Positions 43,022 through 52,436 of a stretch of 64,000 bases of DNA are shown one piece after another; position 1 is the stretch's first letter; each line of letters begins with the position of its first letter. The stretch comes from Allomeiothermus silvanus DSM 9946. Lineage in GTDB: Bacteria; Deinococcota; Deinococci; Deinococcales; Thermaceae. The position numbers and the translations under genes were made by a program. The notes under the pieces were generated by a model, which was not told the DNA's origin, did not search any database, and worked only from the letters and a program-made list of their open reading frames with translations. The stretch spans positions 2,938,279 through 3,002,278 of the forward strand of contig NC_014212.1 in assembly GCF_000092125.1 (NCBI RefSeq), read 5' to 3'.

Positions 43022-44020
43022 ATGCAAGCGGTGACGATCGAGCCCCAAACCCCCACCCTCCCGCCCTTCACGGCATTGGTGGCCGCTTGGAACGAGGGGG
43101 AAAACCTCGAGGCCCATATACGCTCTTTCCGGGCCTTGCGCTGGCCGGGGGCGCAGCTCGTGCTGTGCGCGGGGGGGAAGGACGGCACTTACCAGCGGGC
43201 CTTGGCGCTGGCGGGCGATGACGTGATCGTGCTCGAGCAAAAGCCGGGCATGGGCAAGCAGCGGGCCTTGCGCGAAGCCCTCAAGCACGCCCGCCACGAC
43301 CTGATCTTCCTCACCGACGCGGACTGCCACTACGACCGGCAGAGCCTCGAGGCCCTGCTAGGCCCTCTGGCCGAAGGCCGTTACCAGGCTGCTACCGGGG
43401 GCTCGAGGCCCCTCACCCGGCAGGCCGGAAACGCGCTGGCGGAGTACCAGGGAGCCCGTGACGCACGCTACTTCGACCAAGCGGGGCCCGACTCCGCTGG
43501 CTTGCTGGGCCGCAACGCTGCCCTCACCCGTGAAGCCTTGCGACAGGCCGGGGACTTATCCGAAGACGTAGCCACCGGCACCGACTACCATCTGGCCAAG
43601 AAACTGCTCGAGGCCGGGATAAAGATCGCCTATGTCAAGGAGAGCCGGGTGGAAAGCGAGTACCCCGACACCCTTGCCAGCTATCTAAGCCGCCAGCGGC
43701 GCTGGATCAAAAATCTAGCGGTGCACGACTCCCAGAAAAACCGCCCTGAACTCCTCAAGAGCGCAGGGTTAGCGGTGGGCTCTCTCTTGGGGCTGGTAGG
43801 CTTGCTGTTCGCTTTGAACGGGCTCACCGTGCTTTTGTGCGCCCCGTTCATGCTGGCTATGGCTTCGCGCTACCGCGATCTGATCTATGCGGCGCAGATG
43901 GGGGAAGCGCTCAGCCTGAAGACCTATCTGGCTGTGCCCTACTTCACCCTGCTCGATCAGATCGCGGTGCTAGGGGCTTTGTGGGACCTGCGCGACCCCG
44001 AGCGGCGCACACGCTGGTAG
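43022..44020 (+). CDS. membrane-bound family 2 glycosyltransferase (processive type)
   Basis: 332 residues. FTALVAAWNEGENLEAHIRS, the DxD in FLTDADCHYDRQ, the acceptor ED-type region TGTDYHLAKKL and SRQRRWIKNLA (QxxRW) place it with cellulose/hyaluronan-synthase-like enzymes. The last 90 residues hold two or three hydrophobic segments (GLAVGSLLGLVGLLFALNGL). It could extend the backbone of the polymer. Confidence 0.88.
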   Translation: MQAVTIEPQTPTLPPFTALVAAWNEGENLEAHIRSFRALRWPGAQLVLCAGGKDGTYQRALALAGDDVIVLEQKPGMGKQRALREALKHARHDLIFLTDADCHYDRQSLEALLGPLAEGRYQAATGGSRPLTRQAGNALAEYQGARDARYFDQAGPDSAGLLGRNAALTREALRQAGDLSEDVATGTDYHLAKKLLEAGIKIAYVKESRVESEYPDTLASYLSRQRRWIKNLAVHDSQKNRPELLKSAGLAVGSLLGLVGLLFALNGLTVLLCAPFMLAMASRYRDLIYAAQMGEALSLKTYLAVPYFTLLDQIAVLGALWDLRDPERRTRW

Positions 44021-44038
44021 GCCAGGAGGAGAACCCCT

Positions 44039-45193
44039 ATGTTGACTATGAGCCCTGCTAACACCCTATCCGCCCAACCCCGCAAACCCCGTTATGTGAT
44101 GGTCTCGAGCGAGGTGCGGCGGGACCTCGAGCAACCCCTCGAGCACTTTCAGCAGCTCGAGGTTTACCACCTCTACAACCGCGCCCCCTGGAACGACCTA
44201 CGCCCGGAGGACTTTGGCCCCCGCTCACGCCGCTTCGGCTCACCGCTTTCGCTCTTCGTGGAGCTTTACCGCATTAAGCCCGAGATCATCCAGGGCCCCG
44301 AACCCTTTAGCGCTTTGATGTTTCCCTTCCTCTGCGCGGTGTTTTTGTACCTCCTCCTGAACCCCCGGACCAAACTGGTCACGGCTAGCCTCGAGGCCAT
44401 CCCGCTGGAGAAGAAATACCCCTTTTTCCTGGTCTGGCCTTTTCGCGTGGTGCTCCCTTTGTGGTTCCGCCGGGCGGCGATCATCTTTTACCTGGAAGGA
44501 GGGGCCAAGGCCAACCTCGAGAAGTACGGCGCTCCCAAAGGGAAGCTGGTACACCACCTCTATGGCTCATGGGGGGTAGACCAGCGGGAGTTCAAGCCGG
44601 AAGGGCCGAAGGTTACGTACGCCAAGCCCTGGCCGGTGATTCTCAACGTGGGCCGGATGGTGCCCTTGAAAGGGGCGCACATTCTGATCGAAGCCTACAA
44701 GAAGCTGCGTGACCAGGGGCTCGAGGCCATTCTAGCCCTAGTGGGCGACGGCCCCGAGCGGGCCAAGCTGGAGGCCCAAGCGGAAGCGACCGGCTACGGC
44801 GAGGACATCATCTTCCACGGCACTATCAAGCACGCCGACCTAGCCAATTATCTGCGTGGAGCAGACATCTTCGTGATGCCCAGCATCAGCGGCAAGATCT
44901 GGACCCAGCAGCTCTCCTCGGCTACCTGGCACGCCATGGCCTGCGGGCTGCCGGTGGTGGTCAGCGATATCGGACGGATGGCCGAGTTCACCCCACCGGA
45001 GGCGGGCTTCTTGGTACCCGAGCGCGATCCCGACGCCCTGGCCGAAGCCTTGGCCAAGTTGCTGCGCGACCCTGATCTGCTCCGCCGGATGAGCGAAGGG
45101 GCCCTCAATTACGCTCGCGAACGCTTCAACGACGCCCAGAACATCCGCCGCGTCGAGGAGATGATCCTGGAAAGAAGCGGGTGGAACCGCTAA
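44039..45193 (+). CDS. family 4 glycosyltransferase
   Basis: 384 residues. N-terminal domain with a hydrophobic stretch (ALMFPFLCAVFLYLLLNP) that may lie on the membrane. C-terminal donor domain: ILNVGRMVPLKGAHILIEAY, NYLRGADIFVMPSISGK and GLPVVVSDIGRMAEF. The usual E-x7-E is replaced here by TQQLSSATWHAMACG, so donor handling may differ. AGGAGGAG precedes the ATG. Confidence 0.85.
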   Translation: MLTMSPANTLSAQPRKPRYVMVSSEVRRDLEQPLEHFQQLEVYHLYNRAPWNDLRPEDFGPRSRRFGSPLSLFVELYRIKPEIIQGPEPFSALMFPFLCAVFLYLLLNPRTKLVTASLEAIPLEKKYPFFLVWPFRVVLPLWFRRAAIIFYLEGGAKANLEKYGAPKGKLVHHLYGSWGVDQREFKPEGPKVTYAKPWPVILNVGRMVPLKGAHILIEAYKKLRDQGLEAILALVGDGPERAKLEAQAEATGYGEDIIFHGTIKHADLANYLRGADIFVMPSISGKIWTQQLSSATWHAMACGLPVVVSDIGRMAEFTPPEAGFLVPERDPDALAEALAKLLRDPDLLRRMSEGALNYARERFNDAQNIRRVEEMILERSGWNR

Positions 45194-45203
45194 CGAGGTA
45201 GCT

Positions 45204-45641
45204 ATGAGTGAAACCATGGATGCTCCCAAACCCGCCCGCCTGGAAGATATCCGGCTGATCGAACTGCCCAAGATCCCCGATCCTAGGGGCAACCTCACCT
45301 TTATCGAGGGACGCCGCCACATTCCCTTTGACATTCAGCGGGTCTTCTATCTGTACGACGTGCCGGGCGGTGAGTCGCGCGGAGGGCACGCCCTCAAGAC
45401 CACCGAGCAATTCATCATCGCTGCCTCGGGGAGCTTCTCGGTGGTGCTGGACTCCGGCACTACCCGCCAGCGTTTCGTGCTGAACCGCAGCTACTACGGC
45501 CTGTATGTCCCCCCCATGATCTGGCGCGAACTCGAGGATTTCTCCTCGGGCGCAGTGTGCCTGGTGCTGGCCTCGGCTCCTTACAGCGAGGCCGACTATT
45601 ACCGGGAGTACGCTGATTTCAAACAAGCCATCAAGCGATAG
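45204..45641 (+). CDS. dTDP-4-keto-6-deoxyhexose 3,4-ketoisomerase (FdtA/QdtA-like cupin)
   Basis: 145 residues. The WxcM-type cupin reads [20 protein letters not shown], then [20 protein letters not shown] with the catalytic-region His, and [12 protein letters not shown]. This enzyme moves the keto group from C4 to C3, preparing amination. The DegT aminotransferase follows ten bases after its stop, making the classical pair for dTDP-3-amino-3,6-dideoxy sugars. The dTDP-glucose synthase and dehydratase are not in the window. Confidence 0.88.
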   Translation: MSETMDAPKPARLEDIRLIELPKIPDPRGNLTFIEGRRHIPFDIQRVFYLYDVPGGESRGGHALKTTEQFIIAASGSFSVVLDSGTTRQRFVLNRSYYGLYVPPMIWRELEDFSSGAVCLVLASAPYSEADYYREYADFKQAIKR

Positions 45642-45651
45642 AAGGAGCGAC

Positions 45652-46776
45652 ATGAACGTACCTTTTCTGGATTTGCGGGCGGCTTACCTCGAGCTGAAAG
45701 GCGAACTCGACGAGGCCGTACTGCGGGTGCTGGATAGTGGCTGGTACATCCTGGGAAGGGAGGTCGAAGCTTTCGAAGAGGAGTACGCCGCTTACGTAGG
45801 GGCGGGCCACTGCGTGGGCGTGGCCAATGGCTTAGATGCCCTGATCCTAGCCTTAAGGGCCATGGGGATCGGCCCCGGCCAGGAGGTGATCGTCCCCTCC
45901 AACACCTACATCGCCACCTGGCTGGCAGTCTCCTACGTGGGGGCCACCCCGGTTCCGGTCGAACCCGACGAGAAGACCTACACCCTCGACCCATCCCGCA
46001 TCGAAGCCGCCCTCACCGAGCGCACACGGGCGATTCTCCCGGTCCACCTCTACGGCCTCCCTGCCGATATGGACCCTATCCTCGAGATCGCCCGCAAGCA
46101 TCGGCTGTGGGTGCTCGAGGATGGGGCACAGTCGCAAGGAGCCCGCTACAAGGGAGAGCGCATAGGCCATCACGGCGACGCAGTGGCCTGGAGCTTCTAC
46201 CCCGGCAAGAACCTGGGAGCTTTGGGCGACGCCGGAGCGGTCACCACCGATAACCCCGAGTTAGCCGAGCGGATCCGGGTGCTCAGGAACTACGGCTCGA
46301 GGGTCAAATACGTCAACGAGGTGCAAGGGGTCAATAGCCGCCTAGACCCCATCCACGCGGCGGCTTTACGGGTCAAGCTCAAGTATCTCGACCTCTGGAA
46401 CGCCCGCCGCCAACAGATCGCCGGGTATTACCTGGAGGCCTTGGAGGGTACCGGGCTCACCCTGCCCTACCCGCCCGAGTGGGCCGAGCACGTCTGGCAC
46501 ATCTTCGCGGTGCTCCACCCCGAACGCGATCTGTTGCAACAGCACCTCCAGCAACAGGGCATCGGTACCTTGATCCACTACCCCATCCCGCCGCATCTCC
46601 AGGCTGCCTACCGCGAACTAGGCTACGGGGAGGGGGCTTTCCCCATCAGCGAGCGGATCCACCGCCAAGAGCTTTCGCTGCCGATGGGGCCCCACCTCAC
46701 CCAAGAGCAGGCCGAGCGGGTGGTGGAGGCGGTGCGGAACTTTGCTCTGAGCGCTCGGGGGGCGGGGTTTCGCTGA
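45652..46776 (+). CDS. DegT/DnrJ sugar aminotransferase (FdtB/QdtB-like)
   Basis: 374 residues, PLP fold type I. The Schiff-base lysine is K186 in [16 protein letters not shown], and [15 protein letters not shown] holds the PLP-ring Asp. Members acting at C3 occur next to FdtA/QdtA-type isomerases. The predicted product is TDP-3-amino-3,6-dideoxyhexose; an acetyltransferase is not seen nearby. AAGGAG lies seven bases before the ATG. Confidence 0.9.
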   Translation: MNVPFLDLRAAYLELKGELDEAVLRVLDSGWYILGREVEAFEEEYAAYVGAGHCVGVANGLDALILALRAMGIGPGQEVIVPSNTYIATWLAVSYVGATPVPVEPDEKTYTLDPSRIEAALTERTRAILPVHLYGLPADMDPILEIARKHRLWVLEDGAQSQGARYKGERIGHHGDAVAWSFYPGKNLGALGDAGAVTTDNPELAERIRVLRNYGSRVKYVNEVQGVNSRLDPIHAAALRVKLKYLDLWNARRQQIAGYYLEALEGTGLTLPYPPEWAEHVWHIFAVLHPERDLLQQHLQQQGIGTLIHYPIPPHLQAAYRELGYGEGAFPISERIHRQELSLPMGPHLTQEQAERVVEAVRNFALSARGAGFR

Positions 46777-46796
46777 CCCAAGAGAGGAAGGGTTTG

Positions 46797-47918
46797 ATGC
46801 AGATAGCCAAGACCAAGCCTGCTATCCCCCGCCCGCTGGTGCTGGCGGTGCCGGGGCTCGAGAGCGGCCGCCCCCAAAGCGGGGTGGGTCGGGTCTTCGC
46901 CAGCCTCCAGGAGGCTTGGGGCGAACGGGTGCGCCTGGTGGGGGCCAGCCTGGAGGCTCCGAACCTGCCGCTGCTGCGCAGCCTGCCCCGCCGAGTACAC
47001 CCGAGCGAGCGGGCCGACTGGGTCTTTCTACCCCGCACGATGGGGGCCACCGCTTTGCACAACACCGGGGGGATCCCGGGCCTGGTAGTTGTGCACGACC
47101 TGGGCCTGCTGGACATGGCCTTCTCCGGGGACCGACCGGTGGACGGGTGGAGCCATCGGGTGCAGCTGGCCCACTTCCGCGCGCTGAGGCACGCCACCCG
47201 CATCGTCACGGTCTCGTACTTCACGCGGGAGCGGCTCTTGCACCACTTCCCCCAGCTTGCCCAGCGGGTGGCGGTGGTCCCCAACGGGGTGAGTGAGACC
47301 TTTCTCAACTACCGCCGCTGCCGGGAGGAGGCCCTCGAGCGGCTGCGCCAAAGCGTCTTTGGCGTATGCGGAGAGCCTCTGCTGCTTTACGTAGGTTCCG
47401 AGAGCCCGCGCAAGAACCTGCCCCTGCTCTTCGCCGTGCTGCGGGTACTCAAAGAGCGTCACCCCAAGATCCAGTTGCTCAAGATCGGCGCACCCGACCA
47501 CCCCCGCTTCCGCCAGGAGATGCTCGAGTCCCTACGGGTAGCAAGGCTCGAGCTGGGCCGAGACGTACTCCTCGTGGAAGGCGCGAGCGACGATCTGTTG
47601 CTGGATGCCTACCGCGCCGCCAACGTGCTGGTCTCGACCAGCCTTTACGAGGGGTTTGGCCTCCCGGCGCTCGAGGCACTCGCCGTGGGAACCCCAGTGG
47701 TGGTGACGAACCGGGCTTCCTTTCCTGAGGTGGTGGGAGGTCTGGGAGCCACGGTGGAGCCCCAGGTGGACGCCTTCGCCGGGGAGCTCGAGGCCCTGCT
47801 ACATAACCCTCCGGGCGAGGCCTGGCGCACCGCCGCGCGAGCGCACGCCGCCCGCTTTTCCTGGTCATCCAGCGCCGAGAAGTACCTGGAGATTTTGCAA
47901 GGAGGTACCAGTGCCTAA
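46797..47918 (+). CDS. family 4 glycosyltransferase
   Basis: 373 residues from ATG 46797 (MQIAKTKPAIPRPLVLAVPG), with AGGAAGGG upstream. C-terminal signatures LLYVGSESPRKNLPLLFAVL, ANVLVSTSLYEGFGLPALEA and LAVGTPVVVTNRASFPEVVG, like mannosyltransferases of the WbaZ/MtfB sort. A longer open frame upstream lies antisense-like inside the aminotransferase gene and is not real. Confidence 0.9.
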   Translation: MQIAKTKPAIPRPLVLAVPGLESGRPQSGVGRVFASLQEAWGERVRLVGASLEAPNLPLLRSLPRRVHPSERADWVFLPRTMGATALHNTGGIPGLVVVHDLGLLDMAFSGDRPVDGWSHRVQLAHFRALRHATRIVTVSYFTRERLLHHFPQLAQRVAVVPNGVSETFLNYRRCREEALERLRQSVFGVCGEPLLLYVGSESPRKNLPLLFAVLRVLKERHPKIQLLKIGAPDHPRFRQEMLESLRVARLELGRDVLLVEGASDDLLLDAYRAANVLVSTSLYEGFGLPALEALAVGTPVVVTNRASFPEVVGGLGATVEPQVDAFAGELEALLHNPPGEAWRTAARAHAARFSWSSSAEKYLEILQGGTSA

Positions 47919-48909
47919 AGTCAGCATCCTTACGCTCTCTTACAACAAAGGCCCCTTTCTGGCCGAGTGTCTGGAGAGCGTGCTAGCCCAGACCTACCCA
48001 GACTGGGAGTGCATCGTGGTGGACGACGGCTCCACCGACAACACCTGGGAGGTGGCCCAGGCCTACGCGGCTAAGGACCCCCGCATCAAGGCCTATCACA
48101 AGGAGAACTGGGGTTATGCCGGGCTGGCCGCGACGCACAACTTCGCCCTCGAGCGCGCCAGCGGTGCACTCATCGCCATCCTGGACGGGGACGACCTTTG
48201 GCCCCCCGAACGGCTCGCCCACCAGGTGCCGGTGCACGATGACCCTGAGGTGGTGCTCTCGTATGGTCAGTTCGTCTTTTTGACCCCTGAGGGCCATCGA
48301 CCCGGCGCCACCCCACCCTTTCGGGGTAGTGTTCCCACCAGCGAGTTCCTCAAGCGGCTGCTCGTTCACCAGGCCGAGTGCATCAACGTCACCCTGATGA
48401 TGTCGCGCAAAGCCCTCGAAGCAGTGGGGAACTTCCACCAGGACGGCTCCAACTTCGCCGATATGCCTACCAACCTGCGTCTGGCCATGCTGCCGGGCAA
48501 GGTGGTCTATATTCCTAAGACACTGGGGATTTGGCGGCAGCACGCCGTGCAGGCCACCCGCACGGTGGGGGCGCAGGTGGCTGAGTACAACCTGATGCTT
48601 TGCCTGCGGACCCTACTCGACTTACCTCCCGAGCAGCGCAAAGCTATTGGGCTCGAGGCTGCCGACATCTTACGGGCGCGGTATCCGATGATCGCCGATG
48701 CCTACTTCGCCGCTACCCGGGGAGCTTTGCTACGCCGTGATGTGAACTTGGCCCGCAAGTTAGCCCATCAGCTTTGGTTCTACGGAGGTCCCAAGCGCAA
48801 GCTCCAGGCGCTCTACGCCCGCTGGGCTGCGCCTTTGGGCCTGACCTACGAACCCATCCTGCGCTTCATTGACCAGGCGCAAGGTGGAATGATCAGGAGG
48901 AATGCATGA
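47911..48909 (+). CDS. family 2 glycosyltransferase
   Basis: 332 residues from GTG 47911, with AGGAGG before it and an 8-bp overlap with the previous gene. MPKVSILTLSYNKGPFLAEC, VVDDGSTDNTWEV and AILDGDDLWPPERL are classic GT-A motifs. Very like the enzyme at 58921, which shares the DDGSxDNTWEVA string, so the two are probably duplicates. Confidence 0.9.
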   Translation: MPKVSILTLSYNKGPFLAECLESVLAQTYPDWECIVVDDGSTDNTWEVAQAYAAKDPRIKAYHKENWGYAGLAATHNFALERASGALIAILDGDDLWPPERLAHQVPVHDDPEVVLSYGQFVFLTPEGHRPGATPPFRGSVPTSEFLKRLLVHQAECINVTLMMSRKALEAVGNFHQDGSNFADMPTNLRLAMLPGKVVYIPKTLGIWRQHAVQATRTVGAQVAEYNLMLCLRTLLDLPPEQRKAIGLEAADILRARYPMIADAYFAATRGALLRRDVNLARKLAHQLWFYGGPKRKLQALYARWAAPLGLTYEPILRFIDQAQGGMIRRNA

Positions 48910-50147
48910 AAAAACGGCATTTATGTTCGGTAATCACCTTGCTCGCACTTGGCTCGGCCGCTTTCGCGTTTGGCCCGGAAGATGCCTATAAGTACCAAGA
49001 CCCCCGGATCCCCCCCTTGAAAGCGCAGGTAGACGCCGCTGCCCAAAGTCTGCAAAACGCCCAGACCGGGCTTGGAGGCTCACTCACGCTAAAACCCGGC
49101 TACACTATCCCCGGCCCGGGCAATACCTCCGATACTCCGGGATTCGGCCTAGGGGGTACTAAGGCTGAACTCTCCTGGGGACCAGACCCGGTGACCATCG
49201 GTCGGGCTCTGCGTGACCTCGAGCGCTCCCGGCGGGACTATTACCGCACCGTGGTGGGTTCCACCGAAGGGGCCCTCATCGCCCATGCCCGGCTGCTGCG
49301 ATTCCAAAACGAAGTCGCCCAGCGGGAGGCCCGGCTCAAAGCTTCTCAGGCCAACCTGGCCGAGCTACAGAAAAAGCCCGATACGTCTGCCGACCAGCTC
49401 GAGCGGGCGCGGGGCGACCTGAGCTTCCGTCAGCTCGACTTGCAGCGGTTTCAGCTCGAGTTACAGCAAGCCCGTGATGCCGCCGCGAGCTTCGGCTTGA
49501 GCGGCGACGCTGAGCCACGCACCTTACGCTTCGCTATCCCTCAGGTTCGGGTCGAGGATACGCCCGCTTACAAGCTGGCCCTGGCCGAGTTGCAGCTGGC
49601 CCGGGCCGAGGCCCAAAGGGAGAACTTGGCTTACCTCAACCGGCTCTCCCTAGGCGTGACCTACACCAGCTCACAAGTAGAAACCGGACTTACTGTAGGA
49701 TTCGCGCGGGGAATTCCTTCCGTAGGAGCCAGCGCCGAGCTCAAAACCAGCAGCGGTACAAAGATCTCCATCGGGCTCGAGGCGAATATCCCCTTGGAGG
49801 CCTTCCTGGGGGGCAGCGCTCAGAGCGCTCAGGCCAACGTGCGGCTGCGCGAACTGGACTTGGAGAGTACCCGCCAAAGTCTAGCCGCTCAGCTCCGGGC
49901 AGCACAGGCGAGTATCGCCCTGGCCGAGCAAGGGCTGGCTTCGGCAGAAACCTCGCTGGCCAGCGAGACCCGCTTCTTACAGCAGAGCGAAGCCGACTTC
50001 AAAGCCGGAAAAATCTCCGAGCAGGAATACCTGAGCCGGCTGGGCGACGCCCGCGCCATGGCTGACTACGCCCGAGCGTGGGAAGATTACATCCGTAGCG
50101 TAGGGGATTACCTGGAGTTGGTAGGCGGAACCTGGCAGACCCGCTAG
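48906..50147 (+). CDS. TolC-family outer membrane protein
   Basis: 413 residues with a signal peptide (MKKRHLCSVITLLALGSAAF, cleavage near AFA-FG). Long coiled-coil helices rich in Ala, Glu and Arg (LRFQNEVAQREARLKASQAN; SIALAEQGLASAETSLASE) flank beta-type strands (LSLGVTYTSSQVETGLTVGF, ISIGLEANIPLEAFLGG), repeated twice, as in TolC/OMF proteins. The ATG overlaps the previous stop. As the last gene of unit 1 it could be the outer membrane exit for the polymer. Confidence 0.75.
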   Translation: MKKRHLCSVITLLALGSAAFAFGPEDAYKYQDPRIPPLKAQVDAAAQSLQNAQTGLGGSLTLKPGYTIPGPGNTSDTPGFGLGGTKAELSWGPDPVTIGRALRDLERSRRDYYRTVVGSTEGALIAHARLLRFQNEVAQREARLKASQANLAELQKKPDTSADQLERARGDLSFRQLDLQRFQLELQQARDAAASFGLSGDAEPRTLRFAIPQVRVEDTPAYKLALAELQLARAEAQRENLAYLNRLSLGVTYTSSQVETGLTVGFARGIPSVGASAELKTSSGTKISIGLEANIPLEAFLGGSAQSAQANVRLRELDLESTRQSLAAQLRAAQASIALAEQGLASAETSLASETRFLQQSEADFKAGKISEQEYLSRLGDARAMADYARAWEDYIRSVGDYLELVGGTWQTR

Positions 50148-50192
50148 GGATTATCCGCCCGCTCTTCACTGCCTTTGTCGGCTGAACCGCGC

Positions 50193-50225
50193 GCCCGGGC
50201 TCCACCCACGAGCCCGGGCTTTTCT
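50193..50225 (+). terminator. Rho-independent terminator of exopolysaccharide unit 1
   Basis: GCCCGGGCT, a nine-base loop, AGCCCGGGC then TTTTCT. Nine perfect pairs and a T-run, 46 bp after the TolC-like gene. Confidence 0.88.
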
Positions 50226-50342
50226 CGCTTCTCGCGCTCAACCCCTGTTACGAAAGGTGTGATGCTGGCGTAGCCCATTCATGACCGGCTCATAGATAAG
50301 GTTACCGCAGTGCAATTTTCACTTCCAGGGCGCTTTTTTCTT

Positions 50343-50376
50343 CATCACGGGGGGTTAACGCGAAACCCTTTAGCTT
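50343..50376 (+). promoter_or_regulatory. exopolysaccharide promoter 2: paired 7-mers and -10 box
   Basis: CATCACG (50343-50349), four bases, GTTAACG (50354-50360), ten bases, then TAGCTT (50371-50376). The gene starts at 50434 after AAGGGGGTTGCC. The spacing is identical to the sites at 37807 and 55134. Confidence 0.6.
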
Positions 50377-50433
50377 GGACGCTAGAGCGCTTATGTCAAG
50401 ACACTTAGACAAATCAGGGCGAAGGGGGTTGCC

Positions 50434-51240
50434 ATGAAGGTCGCCATCCTGGCGGGAGGATCGGGCTCGAGGCTCTCCGAGGAGACCATGGTCAAGCCCA
50501 AACCCATGGTGGAGATCGGGAACATGCCCATCCTGTGGCATATCATGCGCCACTATGCCCACTACGGGTTCACCGATTTCGTAATTGCTCTAGGATACAA
50601 GGGCGAATATATCAAGAAGTGGTTTAGCGACTATGCAGCCCTCTCAGGCAACATAACCTTCCATCTGGGCAAGGGCACCGTGGAAGTGGAGAGCCCGGAA
50701 CTCCTGGACTGGAAGGTCGAGTTGATTGATACCGGGCTCAAGACCCAGACCGCAGGCCGGATCAAGCGGCTACGCCCCTACCTAGGCGAAGGAACTTTCT
50801 TCATGACCTTTGGGGACGGGGTCTCGACCGTTAACCTATGGCAGCAGCTCGAGTTCCACCGCCGTCAGGGCAAGCTCGCTACCATCACCGCCGTCCACCC
50901 CCCGGCCCGTTTTGGGCAACTCATCTTGGAGAACGATCAGGTGCTCGAATTCACCGAAAAACCCCTCGACCAGAGCTGGATCAACGGTGGCTTCTTTGTA
51001 ATGGAACCCGGCGTGTTCGACTACATCGAGGGGGATCAGACCGATCTCAAGGAGACGCTCGAGCGACTCGCCGCTGACCGGCAACTCGCAGCCTACAAGC
51101 ACGAAGGCTTCTGGCAACCCATGGACGCCCTGCGCGATAAAACCTACCTGGAGTCCCTTTGGGAAAGCGGAAAAGCCCCTTGGAAGGTCTGGGATGAATC
51201 CGCCCGTGCGCTCGAGGGTAAAGTCTTTGGCCAGGTGTGA
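50434..51240 (+). CDS. rfbF: glucose-1-phosphate cytidylyltransferase (RfbF-like)
   Basis: 268 residues. Nucleotidyltransferase motif MKVAILAGGSGSRLSEETMV, then KPKPMVEIGNMPILWHIMRH and FMTFGDGVSTVNL, characteristic of the CDP-glucose-forming enzyme. It makes CDP-glucose from CTP and glucose-1-phosphate, the entry to CDP-deoxysugars. It leads unit 2 with an epimerase/dehydratase and two C-methyltransferase-like genes. Confidence 0.92.
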   Translation: MKVAILAGGSGSRLSEETMVKPKPMVEIGNMPILWHIMRHYAHYGFTDFVIALGYKGEYIKKWFSDYAALSGNITFHLGKGTVEVESPELLDWKVELIDTGLKTQTAGRIKRLRPYLGEGTFFMTFGDGVSTVNLWQQLEFHRRQGKLATITAVHPPARFGQLILENDQVLEFTEKPLDQSWINGGFFVMEPGVFDYIEGDQTDLKETLERLAADRQLAAYKHEGFWQPMDALRDKTYLESLWESGKAPWKVWDESARALEGKVFGQV

Positions 51241-51279
51241 GATGAGGCGATCGTTGGGGCATCTCACCAGGAGAATAGC

Positions 51280-52320
51280 GTGAAAGTACTCGTCACAGGC
51301 CATAACGGCTACATCGGTACGGTGTTGGTGCCCTTCCTGCAAAACGCTGGGCACGAGGTGGTCGGGCTTGATAACCACCTTTACGCAGGCTGCCATCTAT
51401 ACGCCGAGCCCGCTCCGGTCCGCGAACTACACCTCGATGTACGTGAGGTCACCCCCGACCACCTGCTGGGCTTCGACGCGGTGATTCACCTAGCCGGTAT
51501 CTCCAACGACCCCATCGGCGACCTCAAGCCTGAGGCTACCTACGACATCAACCATCTCGCTACCCTGCGCCTGGCTCACGCCGCCAAACGGGCCGGCGCG
51601 ACCCGCTTCCTGTTCGCCTCCTCGTGTAGCACCTATGGGGCCGCTGGGGACGCACCGCTCGATGAAACCGCCCCCTTCAACCCGGTGACCGCTTACGGGT
51701 TTTCCAAAGTCTACTCCGAACGAGACCTGGCCCTGCTGGCCGATGCCGACTTTAGTCCCACCTACTTGCGTAACGCCACGGCCTTCGGGGTATCACCCCG
51801 GCTACGCGCAGACATCGTGGTGAACAACCTGGTGGGCTACGCCTACACTACCGGCGAGGTGCTGATCAAGTCCGATGGCACCCCCTGGCGGCCCCTGGTA
51901 CACGTCGAGGACATCAGCCGAGCTTTTTTGGCGCTTCTGGAAGCCCCCCGTGACCTGGTACATAACGAAGCTTTCAACATCGGGATGAACAGCGAGAATT
52001 ATCGGGTGCGGGAGATCGCCGATATGGTAGCTGCAGTGGTGCCGGGCAGCAAGGTCATCTACGCGCCAGGGGCTAGCCCCGATATCCGCAACTACCGGGT
52101 CAACTTTGACAAGATCCACCACATGATCCGCGCTTTCCAACCCCGCTGGACGGTAGGCATGGGAATCGAAGAACTCTACGAAGCCTATAGGTCTAGCCAG
52201 CTCACCCTCCAGGACTTTACTAGCTCGCGTTTTATCCGCATCCGCCGGATCAAGGAGCTGCAAGCTGAGGGGCGGCTGGATGAAGACCTGCGCTGGCGGG
52301 TAGCTCTAGGCGCGGCCTAA
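51280..52320 (+). CDS. NAD-dependent sugar epimerase/dehydratase
   Basis: 346 residues from GTG 51280 with AGGAG upstream. Extended SDR: nucleotide motif [25 protein letters not shown] and the catalytic YGFSK in [14 protein letters not shown]. It probably acts on the CDP-sugar made by the preceding gene. A dedicated CDP-glucose 4,6-dehydratase (RfbG) is not present, so this protein, or one elsewhere, must supply that step. Confidence 0.82.
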   Translation: MKVLVTGHNGYIGTVLVPFLQNAGHEVVGLDNHLYAGCHLYAEPAPVRELHLDVREVTPDHLLGFDAVIHLAGISNDPIGDLKPEATYDINHLATLRLAHAAKRAGATRFLFASSCSTYGAAGDAPLDETAPFNPVTAYGFSKVYSERDLALLADADFSPTYLRNATAFGVSPRLRADIVVNNLVGYAYTTGEVLIKSDGTPWRPLVHVEDISRAFLALLEAPRDLVHNEAFNIGMNSENYRVREIADMVAAVVPGSKVIYAPGASPDIRNYRVNFDKIHHMIRAFQPRWTVGMGIEELYEAYRSSQLTLQDFTSSRFIRIRRIKELQAEGRLDEDLRWRVALGAA

Positions 52321-52436
52321 ACGAAGTGAGGGGGTTTGAATGCAACCTTATCTGCCGCTTATTGAAGTACATATCCCATGGCCGCAAAAAAGGCTGAAGC
52401 GACGAGGCTCCTTTAGAAACGTTGCAGGAGGCAAGC

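Noticed and set aside
46479-46796. N-terminal extension of the glycosyltransferase at 46797
   Set aside because: It overlaps the aminotransferase gene in another frame, and a good ribosome site precedes ATG 46797.
46871-46890. possible further copy of the dispersed repeat (AAAGCGGGGTGGG)
   Set aside because: It lacks the TTTCGCC half and encodes a normal GT4 glycine-rich loop (QSGVGRVF).
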